Assembly (NCBI GenBank): GCA_002340355.1
Contig: DDLX01000037.1
Coordinates: 62,001-126,000, forward strand
DNA: 64,000 nucleotides
Reading direction: 5' to 3'
DNA from: Cytophagales bacterium UBA2561
Lineage (GTDB): Bacteria; Bacteroidota; Bacteroidia; Cytophagales; Thermoflexibacteraceae
The position numbers and the translations under genes are program-made. Positions 9,069 through 18,816 of this stretch are shown here, one piece after another. The notes under the pieces are model-generated. The model ran no database searches, was not told the origin of the DNA, and worked only from the letters and a program-made list of their open reading frames with translations. Each line of letters begins with the position of its first letter. The first letter of the stretch is position 1.

Positions 9069-10364
9069 TTAATTTTCCTGAATATCAGATACAATTACCT
9101 TAATATCCGTATTCCCTGACGAAGCTCCAAACTGAGTATCATTTATTCTAAAAATCAGTAAACCAGACTTTTGAGCTATAAATTCGTATTGTTTTCCACA
9201 TGGATACCAATGTCTTGAGCCTTCAATCCAGCAAATTAGTTTTCCTAATGGGAAAGGTGTAATTAATTTACGGTAATTATATTCTAATCCTACTGAAATA
9301 CCATCAGGCGATATTTTGCTGGATATATCACTCAGTAAAACATCAGCAGAAGCCGTAATTTGTACTTTTTGTCCTTTTTTGATATGAATTTCTGAGTTTT
9401 TAATATCTTTCGTACTCATGTAAACTTTATAGACTTTAGATAAATTTTTCACCTCTTTTGGTTTTTCTTTAATGACTTTTTCAGTCGAATCTTCTAAATT
9501 ACTTTTAAAGCTTGTTGAGTCTATTTTTTCTAAAAAAACTACATCTAAATTAGAATCTTCACAAGTACTATCTTTTTTATATTTTGTTTTTATATCAAAC
9601 TGATTATCAGTAAAAATATTTTTTTTAAAAGACTCTTTTTCTTTGATTTTTGTTTCTTTTTTTATATCTTTTAAAGTATCCAAAATTTGCAATTTTATCC
9701 ATTCTGCCGAAGTATTTTTTAATTCTTGGATAACTTGAGATTCACTATCTGAATGTGCTTCATAACTATCTGCAAGACGGTATAAAACAATAGCTGAAAC
9801 AGTCAATAAAACACTCCATAAAATTGTTTTTATTCGAGAATTTAACAGAAGTAAGGAAATTGTAATAAATGTCAATAAACGGTATTTCTGACGTTGCCAA
9901 AATTGGTTTTTGATAGATTTTAGAGGTAGTTTTTGTTCCATTTTTTCCCGCCTCCGAATAATTTGATAAACTTTTTCGGCAGTTGGTTCAATACCTCCTT
10001 TAGTTTCAAAAGCAAATCTATCGCAAATAATTGGTAACGTTTGACGGAGTTCATCATATGTAATCTTGTGCCAAAGTGGAATTAACGTCTTTTCATTTTC
10101 AGGTTCACGAGCAAATAACACCCCTAACTCAGTCTTTGTCCATTTTTTCCGAATATAATGTGGACTAATCACAGCAATTCCATATTTTGACTGAGCAATT
10201 CCTTGATTAATATCATCCAGTAAATCAGAAGGTTTACGCCGTAATTCTGTACCTGAAAACCAGATTTTCAATCCCTTTTGTTCTAATAATTCGACTAAAT
10301 GTGCGGTAAATGCCTTATCCTCATCAGCAAAAGAAATAAAAGCATCATAGTTGTATGTTTTCAT
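9069..10364 (-). CDS. TIR domain protein with membrane segment and LecA-like C-terminal domain
   Basis: A 431-aa protein. Residues 1-~140 form a TIR domain (YDAFISFADED at the start; KKWTKTEL with Glu79 at the position of the catalytic glutamate of NAD-cleaving TIRs). Residues ~161-197 are hydrophobic, as one long or two short membrane helices. After a charged linker, residues ~320-431 resemble the galactose-binding LecA (PA-IL) fold: a stretch like IKKGQKVQITAS, then SPDG (352-355), PLGKLICWIEG, a GL-IFRINDT segment and a SGNTDIKVIV end. TIR proteins cleave NAD in defence or signal through adaptors. Topology of the lectin-like part is unclear: outside with one helix, cytosolic with two. Defence is inference. 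Confidence 0.8.
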   Translation of the reverse strand: MKTYNYDAFISFADEDKAFTAHLVELLEQKGLKIWFSGTELRRKPSDLLDDINQGIAQSKYGIAVISPHYIRKKWTKTELGVLFAREPENEKTLIPLWHKITYDELRQTLPIICDRFAFETKGGIEPTAEKVYQIIRRREKMEQKLPLKSIKNQFWQRQKYRLLTFITISLLLLNSRIKTILWSVLLTVSAIVLYRLADSYEAHSDSESQVIQELKNTSAEWIKLQILDTLKDIKKETKIKEKESFKKNIFTDNQFDIKTKYKKDSTCEDSNLDVVFLEKIDSTSFKSNLEDSTEKVIKEKPKEVKNLSKVYKVYMSTKDIKNSEIHIKKGQKVQITASADVLLSDISSKISPDGISVGLEYNYRKLITPFPLGKLICWIEGSRHWYPCGKQYEFIAQKSGLLIFRINDTQFGASSGNTDIKVIVSDIQEN

Positions 10365-10455
10365 ATATTTTAGTTATTATTTTGAGTCCATACAACAATA
10401 AAGTTAAGATTTGAAAAGTATTTTCTTATAATTTGATAGAAGAATCAAAATTATT

Positions 10456-11397
10456 TTATTTTTGTTTTTCGAAAATTCGGCGTGAAACCAAGTAAGTCGG
10501 AATGAAACGCTTAGGATGAAATAAAAAAGCATTTTCAGATTTCTGAGTAAGTCCCATAACACTATATTCATTGCCATAAACACGAAGGCGATTACTTCGA
10601 CTTGGGTCAATATCAATCAAATCAATCTGACAGTAAGGCGTAATTTTTTCTAATGAATCTTTAACGGCTGGATTGGTAATTAATTGGAAGGCTCGTACCT
10701 CTTCAAAACCTTTCAGATAATTATATAAACGTATCGAATCCAAATTTTCGATGCCATCTACTTTATAAAAAGCAGAGTCAAATTCAATAGAAAAATTCTC
10801 TTCAGGATTATTGATATAATTCATACTCAACTTTTTGATACTCATCCAGTTGGTGTGCATAACAACTTTATTCCGCCAACGAATTTCTTTAGATTGGAAA
10901 ACCCGATGAGGAACAATATTAAAAGCAGGAATATAAATTTCAAACACCTTTTGCACTTCTGTAAGCATGGCAAAAGTTTGTTTTTCTTTTCCATCTACAT
11001 AAAAACTTAATACAGGCATATTTCCCGAAAAAGCAGTAAATTGAATACCATTTTTAGGAAGATTCTGGCGTAATTCTTCTTGTTGATTTTCAGCAATGGG
11101 ACGTTTGATTTCAAGTCGTTTTAGAATATCTATAAAATCGTTTACCGTAGCCAAATCAGCAGGATATTTCTCATTTAAAACCCAATTTTCACCATCTTTC
11201 TGAAGCCGAATATTTCCAAATTCAAATCGAGTAACTGTATTGACTATATCTTCAGAAAGTGCAAAGTTTATTTTTTCTTCTGAAACAGTTGTATCTTGAG
11301 CAGGCATAAAAGCCCAAATCAAAAATCCAATTTCAAGGAAAATAACACCAAGTAATATTTTACTTTTTTTTGTCAAAAAATTAAAAGATTGACTCAT
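10456..11397 (-). CDS. DUF4340 domain protein
   Basis: A 313-aa protein with one N-terminal membrane helix (~12-32) and a large outside domain. The pattern RFEFGNIRLQKDGENWVLNEKYPADLATVNDFIDILKRLEIKRPI (start ~56) is the DUF4340 signature. In many Bacteroidota such proteins follow ABC-transporter genes for gliding or envelope functions; no such neighbour is seen here, only the TIR gene 91 nt downstream on the same strand. Function unknown; probably envelope-associated. Confidence 0.7.
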   Translation of the reverse strand: MSQSFNFLTKKSKILLGVIFLEIGFLIWAFMPAQDTTVSEEKINFALSEDIVNTVTRFEFGNIRLQKDGENWVLNEKYPADLATVNDFIDILKRLEIKRPIAENQQEELRQNLPKNGIQFTAFSGNMPVLSFYVDGKEKQTFAMLTEVQKVFEIYIPAFNIVPHRVFQSKEIRWRNKVVMHTNWMSIKKLSMNYINNPEENFSIEFDSAFYKVDGIENLDSIRLYNYLKGFEEVRAFQLITNPAVKDSLEKITPYCQIDLIDIDPSRSNRLRVYGNEYSVMGLTQKSENAFLFHPKRFIPTYLVSRRIFEKQK

Positions 11398-11696
11398 GAT
11401 TTTGTCAGGTTTTCAATTTGCTTTCACAACTCTTGAATAAGTTATTGTTATTCAAATAACTGCTTGTTTTTTCTCAATTTTTCGATTTGTTACCAAGTCA
11501 GTTAGTGGAAAAACTAAAAATTTACTAATTATCAAATATTTGGTCATTTCATATTGAAGAAAACCAAGTTAGACTAAATTTATTACAAGCCTCCAAAAAT
11601 AGACTTTTTTCCGTAATTTTAGCTGTTTCATGCTTAGAGTTTATTTAAATATAACATCTATCTTTATAACATTTTTTTATCAAAATTGTATTTTTT

Positions 11697-12686
11697 ATGT
11701 ATAAAATTGCAGATGCTCATTGTGATTTATTAGGACATTTGGAGTACAACCAAGAATTAGGGGCAACCCCTCACGACCCCGAAGCTCGCTGTTCGCTACC
11801 ACAACTTCGAGCAGGAAATGTAGGCTTACAAGTAACTGCTATTTTTACGGTTACAGGCGAAAATAGTTCACAACATGGTATAAGCCAGAGTCTTTGGTTT
11901 AAAAAATTGCTTCAAGATGAAGCTGATTTTGTGGCGAAATTCCCACAAAATGTGTCTGCAAATATCCCTTTTTTTCGAGAAAATAAAACTTTTTTAGTAG
12001 TAGCAATTGAAAATGCTTCGGGTTTTTGGGCAGAAAATGAACCTTTTTCGAAAGGAGTTCAAAATCTAAATCAAATTACTCAAAATGCAGGTAAACCTCT
12101 GTATATCAGCCTAACACATCATCTTGAAAATCGGTTTGGTGGAGGAAATAAAACAACTGTTGGTCTGAAAAAAGATGGAAAAGTTTTATTAGATTATTTG
12201 TCAGATAAACAAATTGCTCTGGACTTTGCCCATGCCAGCGATGCTTTAGTAGCTGATTGTTTGAATCATATCGACCAAAATAAATTGCAAATTCCTGTGA
12301 TGGCAAGTCACTCTAATCTACGAAAAATTTATTTTCATCCTCGAAACTTACCTACCGAATTTATACAAGAAATCTTACGAAGAGATGGTATAATTGGATT
12401 AAATTGGCTAAATATTTATCTTAATAGTCCTCAGCAAATTGCTGAAAATCTGCAAGTTTTAGTTGAAGAGTTCAAAGCTGAAAATCAGGTTTGTTCGGGA
12501 GCAGATTTCTTTTCTACAAGTAATATTTTGTCTTTCAAAGAGTCTTTATTTTTTGAAGGCTATGAAAATGCCTCTGACTTTCCGAAACTTATGCAAAATT
12601 TGTCTGATTTTGGATTTTCCGAAGATTTATTGAATCGTTTTGCTCATCAAAATTTAGTGAATTTTATCCAAAAATTAGCGGCTTAA
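11697..12686 (+). CDS. Membrane dipeptidase-like peptidase (M19 family)
   Basis: A 329-aa zinc hydrolase of the renal-dipeptidase (M19) fold. Recognisable metal-site elements are His8-x-Asp10 (ADAHCD), the Glu in AIENASGF (~103), a His in DFAHASD (~178) and a His in ASHSNLRKI (~203), with a terminal GADFFS segment. Members cleave dipeptides, including D-amino-acid-containing ones. No signal peptide is visible, so it is probably cytosolic. The 298-nt gap before it (11398-11696) shows no clear gene or terminator. AsmA follows after 54 nt and may be co-transcribed. Confidence 0.85.
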   Translation: MYKIADAHCDLLGHLEYNQELGATPHDPEARCSLPQLRAGNVGLQVTAIFTVTGENSSQHGISQSLWFKKLLQDEADFVAKFPQNVSANIPFFRENKTFLVVAIENASGFWAENEPFSKGVQNLNQITQNAGKPLYISLTHHLENRFGGGNKTTVGLKKDGKVLLDYLSDKQIALDFAHASDALVADCLNHIDQNKLQIPVMASHSNLRKIYFHPRNLPTEFIQEILRRDGIIGLNWLNIYLNSPQQIAENLQVLVEEFKAENQVCSGADFFSTSNILSFKESLFFEGYENASDFPKLMQNLSDFGFSEDLLNRFAHQNLVNFIQKLAA

Positions 12687-12740
12687 TTTCCGATTTAGTA
12701 CCGATTTATTTTATTTACTTATATTCAACTCAAACAACTG

Positions 12741-15200
12741 ATGAAACGACTTTTTCGTATTTTATCTTTACTTTTATCACTGTTCTTGATTATTCTTATT
12801 AGTTTTATTTTTTGGGCATATCACCATCAAGATGAGGTAGTTAAAATTTTTGCTGAGGATTTGCAAACTCATATCAAACCACAAATTCGAGTGCAAGGAT
12901 ATGCTCTTGAGCCTTTCGAAAATTTCCCTTATATGTCGGTTGCTTTTGCTGGGGTAGAAATTTATGATCAAAAAGATACACTTGCTAAAGCGCAGACGAT
13001 GTACTTCACATTCAATATTTCTGACTTACTTTATCGGAAGTATAAAATTGTACAATTACACTTTGAAAATAGTCATTTAAATTTAAAAACTTACTCAAAT
13101 GGTACGTCTAACTTCGTGATTTTGAAAGATTCAGGAGCTACTCAGGAGGATAACGAAGATCGTATTTCTTTTGAATTACGAGGTATGACTTTTAAAAATG
13201 TAAAAATCAACTATGAAGATAAATCTATACATCAAAAATTTGAATTAAAACTAAAAAATATTACATCATCATTTGGTTTTTTGGAAAATGATAAAAGTAT
13301 TGAACTGGAAGGGAATATTTATGTGAATGAAGCAAAATTAGATGGAAATGGTTATTTTGATAATAAAAGTGTTTTTGTAGATATTGATTTAACCTATTGG
13401 GATGATCAAAAAAAATGGCTTTTATCTTCTTCTGAAATCGCTCCCGAATCAGCTCGTTTTTTAGTCGAAGGAGAGTATTATACAAATACCAATTTAATGG
13501 ATTTTCGAGCCGAAGGATTGCCTACCAATTTGCAAACTTTGCTAGCATTACTCCCAAAGAATGTATCAGAAAAATACAAAAAATACAAATCACATGGCAA
13601 AGTCAACTTCGAAGCACTTATTAAAGGAAAATTAAGTAAAAATCAGTTTCCAAAAATTGATATAAATTTTGGATTAGAAAATGTTTCCTTTTATCATCCC
13701 GAATCTAAACGTACAATTGATAGTTTGTTTTTGGAGGGAAATTTTACGAATGGAAAAACAAAAAATGCTTTTAGTTCAAAATTAGAACTTAAAAAATTTA
13801 CAGGAAAACTTGAAAATCAAATTTTTAAGGGAAAATTATCTTTTTCAAATTTCAATTATCCAACTCTTCAACTTGAAACGGAGTGTGAAGTAAATTTAAA
13901 TGATTTGTTAGAAATTTATCCTATTCCTGAAATTGAATCTATTGAAGGACAAGCCCAATTGAATATTTATTTTGATGGAAAATTAGAGGAGATTCGACGA
14001 AATCCATATACTCAAAAAGTAAAAACAGCAGGAGTTTTAAATCTTAAAAATATACAATTAAAATTACAACAACTTACTTTGCCAATTACTAACTTAAATG
14101 GTCAGTTTGACTTTAAAAATAATCACTTAGAAAGCAGAAATTTATCTTACAAAATTGGACAAAGTGATTTTCGATGGAAAGGACGTTTTGAGAATATAAT
14201 GACGTGGCTTTTTTCAGAGGATTATCCGCTTCGAGTTCGGTCTGATTTTTATGCTTCATTTTTGTATTTTGACGAGATTTTTACTTTGATAAAGTCCTCA
14301 AATTCATCTTCTGAGCCATTCAAAATAGAAATTCCCGAAAATGTTTTTGCTGATTTGAGCTTGAAAATTGACTCAGCACAATTCCAAAATTTTCAGTTTC
14401 AAAATTTAATGGGTAAAATGACTCTTAAAAAACAAGCTCTAAAATTAGATTCTTTGAAGATGCAAACATTAGGCGGAAACTATATTTTGAACGGAACTAC
14501 TGATGCTTCTGAAGCTGGGAAACTTAAAATTGTAACTGAAAATCAATGCGAAAATATTGACCTCAAGAAATTGTTTTCAGCCTTCAAAAACTTTGACCAA
14601 GATTTTATTCAGGCTCGTCATTTATCAGGAAAATTAGATGCGAAATGGGAAACCGTATTTTATACTGATGCTTTTTTAAATCCTGATTTTTCTCAATTTT
14701 CAGTAGATATTCAGGCGACTGCACGAGAAGGAAAATTGACTGATTTTGAGCCACTTCAAGAAATGTCAAAATTATTCAAAAATAAAGATATTCAGGAAGT
14801 TACATTTTCAGAAACATCTCACGAATTTTATATTCGAGACAAGGAAATGACCTTTTCAAAACTTGAAGTGAATTCGAGTTTAGGAACAATGTTTATTGCT
14901 GGAACACATGATTTTAATCAAAATATTGACTACCATTTGCAAATTCCTCTGAAAAATTTTAAACGTAATCAACAAGAACTTCCAAAAGGAACAATTAGTC
15001 AAAATGCAGATGGAAAAACCAATATTTTTCTAAAAGTTACAGGGACAACAGATGATTTTAAAATCCGATACGATACCCACGCGACATGGCAAAAAATCAA
15101 AAATTCACTCCAACAAAAAACAAGACAATTCAAAGATTTATTCCGTAAACGAAAAACCGAGGAACAACAAGACTTAAATGACCAATTTTTTGAATACTAA
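12741..15200 (+). CDS. AsmA-like envelope protein
   Basis: An 819-aa protein with an N-terminal membrane helix (about residues 7-28) and a long beta-rich periplasmic part, ending in an AsmA-like C-terminal region (roughly 600-780, including the YHLQIPLKNF segment). AsmA-like proteins are bridge-type lipid-transport or outer-membrane assembly factors. The C-terminus is charged and short after the conserved domain. Its end lies 6 nt from the end of the convergent flavin reductase gene, leaving no room for a separate terminator. Confidence 0.82.
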   Translation: MKRLFRILSLLLSLFLIILISFIFWAYHHQDEVVKIFAEDLQTHIKPQIRVQGYALEPFENFPYMSVAFAGVEIYDQKDTLAKAQTMYFTFNISDLLYRKYKIVQLHFENSHLNLKTYSNGTSNFVILKDSGATQEDNEDRISFELRGMTFKNVKINYEDKSIHQKFELKLKNITSSFGFLENDKSIELEGNIYVNEAKLDGNGYFDNKSVFVDIDLTYWDDQKKWLLSSSEIAPESARFLVEGEYYTNTNLMDFRAEGLPTNLQTLLALLPKNVSEKYKKYKSHGKVNFEALIKGKLSKNQFPKIDINFGLENVSFYHPESKRTIDSLFLEGNFTNGKTKNAFSSKLELKKFTGKLENQIFKGKLSFSNFNYPTLQLETECEVNLNDLLEIYPIPEIESIEGQAQLNIYFDGKLEEIRRNPYTQKVKTAGVLNLKNIQLKLQQLTLPITNLNGQFDFKNNHLESRNLSYKIGQSDFRWKGRFENIMTWLFSEDYPLRVRSDFYASFLYFDEIFTLIKSSNSSSEPFKIEIPENVFADLSLKIDSAQFQNFQFQNLMGKMTLKKQALKLDSLKMQTLGGNYILNGTTDASEAGKLKIVTENQCENIDLKKLFSAFKNFDQDFIQARHLSGKLDAKWETVFYTDAFLNPDFSQFSVDIQATAREGKLTDFEPLQEMSKLFKNKDIQEVTFSETSHEFYIRDKEMTFSKLEVNSSLGTMFIAGTHDFNQNIDYHLQIPLKNFKRNQQELPKGTISQNADGKTNIFLKVTGTTDDFKIRYDTHATWQKIKNSLQQKTRQFKDLFRKRKTEEQQDLNDQFFEY

Positions 15201-15206
15201 ATTTTT

Positions 15207-16064
15207 TTAGAAACTATTTAGTAAGACTTTCCACGCCTTTTGAACAGAATCAGTTTGACGTTGATTCAAATAAAATTGGGCTTGTTGATGAACTTCCATC
15301 TCTAAATTTTCTAATTTTATTTCTATTAAATCTTCTAAAGTTGGTAGTTTTTCAATATTTGCCAATTGAGCTAAATTATTGCCTGTCAGAATATTACTTT
15401 CACGAATCGAATGAGGTAGTTGGTCAATACCAATGCCTTTTGTACGAACTGGTTTTTCAATTTCGAAGAGATTATGTTCATTTACTCGACAATACCAATT
15501 CCCACCAGCTCTAGCCACCAAATCCAATTTAAGGGGGTCAATTTGGTCATTTTCATTAAAAATATGATCTTGAAAATGGGCAACTAAGACCTCACAAATA
15601 ACTAAATTCCCTGCTCCTCCATGATTTCCCAATTCGACAACTTCCCTAACTTTACATTCAAAACTAGCAGGTGATTCGGCAACTCTTGGTGGTTTTACTT
15701 TTTCAGAAGAAGCTTCCGTCAGTCCAGCTTTGATAAATTCGTTTACTCCCTTATCATATTCGGTACTCGCCAGCGACATTTGTTCAACCATATCATGATT
15801 TACGATATTTACCACTAGTTCCCTTGTTTTTTGGGCATTTTCGAGGGTATGTTTGATGGTATTATCTCGAACACGCCGAGCAGGGGAGAAAATTAAGACA
15901 GGAGGATTGACACTAAAAGCATTAAAGAAACTATACGGACTCAAATTGACGTTTCCATTTTGGTCTATCGTACTGACGAAAGCAATCGGACGAGGAGCAA
16001 TTGTTCCCAATAATAAACCATGAAATTCGGCGGTAGGTATTTCTTGAGGATAAACAGTTTTCAT
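15207..16064 (-). CDS. Flavin reductase family protein
   Basis: A 285-aa protein of the flavin reductase (DIM6/NTAB) family. The opening GTIAPRPIAFVSTIDQNGNVNLSPYSFFNAFSVNPPVL is typical of FMN-binding members. It is longer than the core domain (~170-200 aa); the C-terminal ~90 residues (including GNNLAQLANIEKLPTLEDL) are the extension seen in many Bacteroidota homologues. It may reduce FMN or act as an oxidoreductase; the substrate is unknown. It stands alone on the minus strand. Confidence 0.88.
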   Translation of the reverse strand: MKTVYPQEIPTAEFHGLLLGTIAPRPIAFVSTIDQNGNVNLSPYSFFNAFSVNPPVLIFSPARRVRDNTIKHTLENAQKTRELVVNIVNHDMVEQMSLASTEYDKGVNEFIKAGLTEASSEKVKPPRVAESPASFECKVREVVELGNHGGAGNLVICEVLVAHFQDHIFNENDQIDPLKLDLVARAGGNWYCRVNEHNLFEIEKPVRTKGIGIDQLPHSIRESNILTGNNLAQLANIEKLPTLEDLIEIKLENLEMEVHQQAQFYLNQRQTDSVQKAWKVLLNSF

Positions 16065-16313
16065 ATCAATTAATTCGACTAAAAAATATAATTTTATTAT
16101 TTAATACACTGATAATCAGTTATTTATTTTAAATTTTTTAAAATAAACAATATAATCTCATAAAAACGGTATTTTTTTATTCATTTTTGGGCATTTTGAT
16201 GTTTTTTTTAAAATTTTTGATAGATTTTTTAGTTGTTTTGCAGGCAGGGTTAAGAAGATAACCGAATGCGTTCAAGCGTATAAAAATAACTTCAATTGTT
16301 ACTGATAGATACA

Positions 16314-17144
16314 ATGACAGATACTAAAAATTATTTTTTGAATAACCTTCCTAAACGCACCCTCAAACCACGTATTTCAGGTTTTACAATGGTGATGGAC
16401 AAGGGTTTAAGCCTACGAGAAGTAGAAGACTTAATCGAAACTTCAGGCAATTTCATAGACATTATCAAGCTAGGCTGGGCAACCTCCTACCTCTATCCTA
16501 AATTACGTGAGAAACTCCAGATTTATCGGGAGGCAAAGATTCCTGTTTATTTTGGCGGGACACTTTTTGAAGCCTTTATTGTACGTAATCAATTTGATGA
16601 TTATCGTAAAATTTTGGATAAATATCAGATGGAGTATGTCGAAGTATCAGATGGTTCAATTGAGTTGCCACACGACGAAAAATGTGAATATATCCGCAAA
16701 CTCGTCCCACAAGTTCGGGTTTTATCCGAAGTAGGCTCAAAGGATGATACCAAAATTATTCCACCCTACAAGTGGATTGAACAAATGGAAGCAGAACTTT
16801 CGGCAGGTTCTTGGAAAGTAATAGGCGAAGCACGAGAAAGTGGACAAGTGGGCTTATTCCGTAAAAATGGAGAAGTACGCTCAGGTTTAGTTGAAGAAAT
16901 TCTGACGAAAATTCCACAAGAAAAAATTATCTGGGAAGCTCCGCATAAAGCTCAACAAGTTTGGTTCATTAAATTTTTAGGTGCAAATGTCAATCTTGGA
17001 AATATTGCTCCTAAAGAAGTTATTCCTTTAGAAACCATTCGTTTAGGAGTTCGTGGAGATACTTTCCAATTCTTCCTTGATCCTAAGAATCATAACGGAA
17101 AAATTAGTTTCGTTAAACCTAACTTGTTTGGGACGGATTCATGA
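16314..17144 (+). CDS. comA: Phosphosulfolactate synthase (ComA family)
   Basis: Adds sulfite to phosphoenolpyruvate to form phosphosulfolactate. All family motifs are intact: IDIIKLGWATSYL (~49-61), FGGTLFE (~80-86), VEVSDGSIELP (~109-119), LSEVGSKDD (~137), the GEAR segment, IIWEAPHKAQQVWFIKFLGANVNLGNI (~204) and ETIRLGVRGDT. The ATG at 16314 gives 276 aa; a TTG 18 nt upstream is less likely. In archaea the pathway makes coenzyme M; in gliding Bacteroidota a likely use is cysteate for capnine-type sulfonolipids (inference). Its stop overlaps the next start by 4 nt (ATGA), indicating translational coupling with the membrane protein that follows. Confidence 0.93.
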   Translation: MTDTKNYFLNNLPKRTLKPRISGFTMVMDKGLSLREVEDLIETSGNFIDIIKLGWATSYLYPKLREKLQIYREAKIPVYFGGTLFEAFIVRNQFDDYRKILDKYQMEYVEVSDGSIELPHDEKCEYIRKLVPQVRVLSEVGSKDDTKIIPPYKWIEQMEAELSAGSWKVIGEARESGQVGLFRKNGEVRSGLVEEILTKIPQEKIIWEAPHKAQQVWFIKFLGANVNLGNIAPKEVIPLETIRLGVRGDTFQFFLDPKNHNGKISFVKPNLFGTDS

Positions 17145-18805
17145 AAAAAATTAATCAAGCCTCATTTTTCCTAAAAGCATTTGTGGGTGTAGGACTGTTA
17201 TATGCACTCATATTCCTTAGTTTTGTACCACGTATGGGGCTAGATGATCGTCATCTTTCTTCTATTGTTTCAGGGGTGTTTATGCGTCAAACACCCTATG
17301 AATTTATGTTATTTACGCACGTTTGGATTGGGCATTTCCTCAAAAATCTCTATCTTTTGTATGATGGCGTGGCGTGGTATGATTTATATTTATTAGTATC
17401 GTCATTTATTGCCCACCTAGTCATTTGTTACGTATTGCTTCGAAAACACCAAACTGATTTTTCCAAAGCAGGTAAAATACTGTTTTTAGGTGTTTTTTTG
17501 TTTGCAGGCAGTATTGTACTCTATTCTATTATCCGATTTTATTTTACCATTGTTGGAGCTTATGTAGGCTTAGCAGGTGTTTTGCTATTTTGCGAAGAGT
17601 GTTTTTCTAAGTCCCCTCATCGTTTTCGTTTAGGTATTGCTGTTGGCTTAATGGTGTGGAGTAGTAGTATTCGATTCCATTCATTTCTTTTAGCCTTGGT
17701 ACTCACCTTTCCTCTGATTACTTATTGGCTTGTTACAAAATGGCAAATTATTCGAACAAATCCTCGTGAAAAATTAGGTTTTGGAAGTATTGGTATTTTA
17801 GCCATAGGGATATTATTTGTTACTAATTCTCTTGCCTATGACCTCAATCCAGAATGGGAAAACTATCGAGAATACATCAAATATCCCGTATCTATTTTGG
17901 ATTATGACCACCTGCCTAGTGGTCCTTATGCAGCCGTATATCAAGAAAATCAGTGGTCTAGAAATGACCATGCCATGTTACAAAGTTGGTTTTTTACAGA
18001 TGAACAAACCTTTGGTTTAAAACGATTTAAGGATTTAATGGGAGACCATAGTATTTATACGGTTAAGTTTATTCGACAACGTGGTGTTTGGTTTGTTCTT
18101 GGACAATTACAAAAAGCATTTACTTCTACTCATGCGCAATTGGCAGGAATCGGATGGTTGGTTTTATTGTTTTTGGCATCTTCTCCAAAATCATTTTTAA
18201 TATTAAGTTCTTTGATGGGAGGAACAGTTGTAATTTTGTTGCTTTACTTGGCATATTTCATGAAAATCAATGAATACCATATTACTTATCTATTTTTTTC
18301 CATCCCAATTTTAGTGTTAAGCTATGGAGCTTCATTAAAAATTACAAATACAAGCCGTTTTGGGTTAATACTTCTTTTGACATTTGGTTTATGGTCAGTT
18401 CATACCAATATTCCACGAAGTACAGTTAATCAGATAGATATTGATGGCTTTCACCAATTGACCGAATCTTTGGAAGAAGACAAACTTTATGTTTGGTGGG
18501 ATATTGCTCCTAACTATGTAGCGGCTGGATTTTTGGATAGTCCTCGCCGTATCAAAGGAATTGATTTAATTCATTTGGGACATTGCTCATATCCTCCCCT
18601 CGTAAAAGAAACTCTTGCCAAATATCAAATTCCGAATTTTCATCAGGGAATGATAAATCATAAAGATGTCATTTTGGTTAGTCGAGATTACAAAAATGTC
18701 TTTTATCAGCGTTATATGAAGGAACACTATAATCGAGATATCACCTTCGAATTAATCGAAGAAAAGCATCAATTCAAGTTTTATAAAGTCCTCGAAAAAC
18801 CTTAG
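17141..18805 (+). CDS. Polytopic membrane protein, GT-C glycosyltransferase-like
   Basis: A 554-aa protein with roughly ten hydrophobic helices. After the first helix comes an acidic motif, GLDDRHLSS (~34-42), of the kind found in the first external loop of GT-C glycosyltransferases. The C-terminal ~130 residues are soluble. I do not recognise a named family. Its start overlaps the stop of phosphosulfolactate synthase (ATGA), which suggests both act in one process, perhaps lipid or glycan modification; that is inference. It converges on the SpoIIE gene with an 11-nt gap. Confidence 0.75.
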   Translation: MKKINQASFFLKAFVGVGLLYALIFLSFVPRMGLDDRHLSSIVSGVFMRQTPYEFMLFTHVWIGHFLKNLYLLYDGVAWYDLYLLVSSFIAHLVICYVLLRKHQTDFSKAGKILFLGVFLFAGSIVLYSIIRFYFTIVGAYVGLAGVLLFCEECFSKSPHRFRLGIAVGLMVWSSSIRFHSFLLALVLTFPLITYWLVTKWQIIRTNPREKLGFGSIGILAIGILFVTNSLAYDLNPEWENYREYIKYPVSILDYDHLPSGPYAAVYQENQWSRNDHAMLQSWFFTDEQTFGLKRFKDLMGDHSIYTVKFIRQRGVWFVLGQLQKAFTSTHAQLAGIGWLVLLFLASSPKSFLILSSLMGGTVVILLLYLAYFMKINEYHITYLFFSIPILVLSYGASLKITNTSRFGLILLLTFGLWSVHTNIPRSTVNQIDIDGFHQLTESLEEDKLYVWWDIAPNYVAAGFLDSPRRIKGIDLIHLGHCSYPPLVKETLAKYQIPNFHQGMINHKDVILVSRDYKNVFYQRYMKEHYNRDITFELIEEKHQFKFYKVLEKP

Positions 18806-18816
18806 CTGAATTCTTG

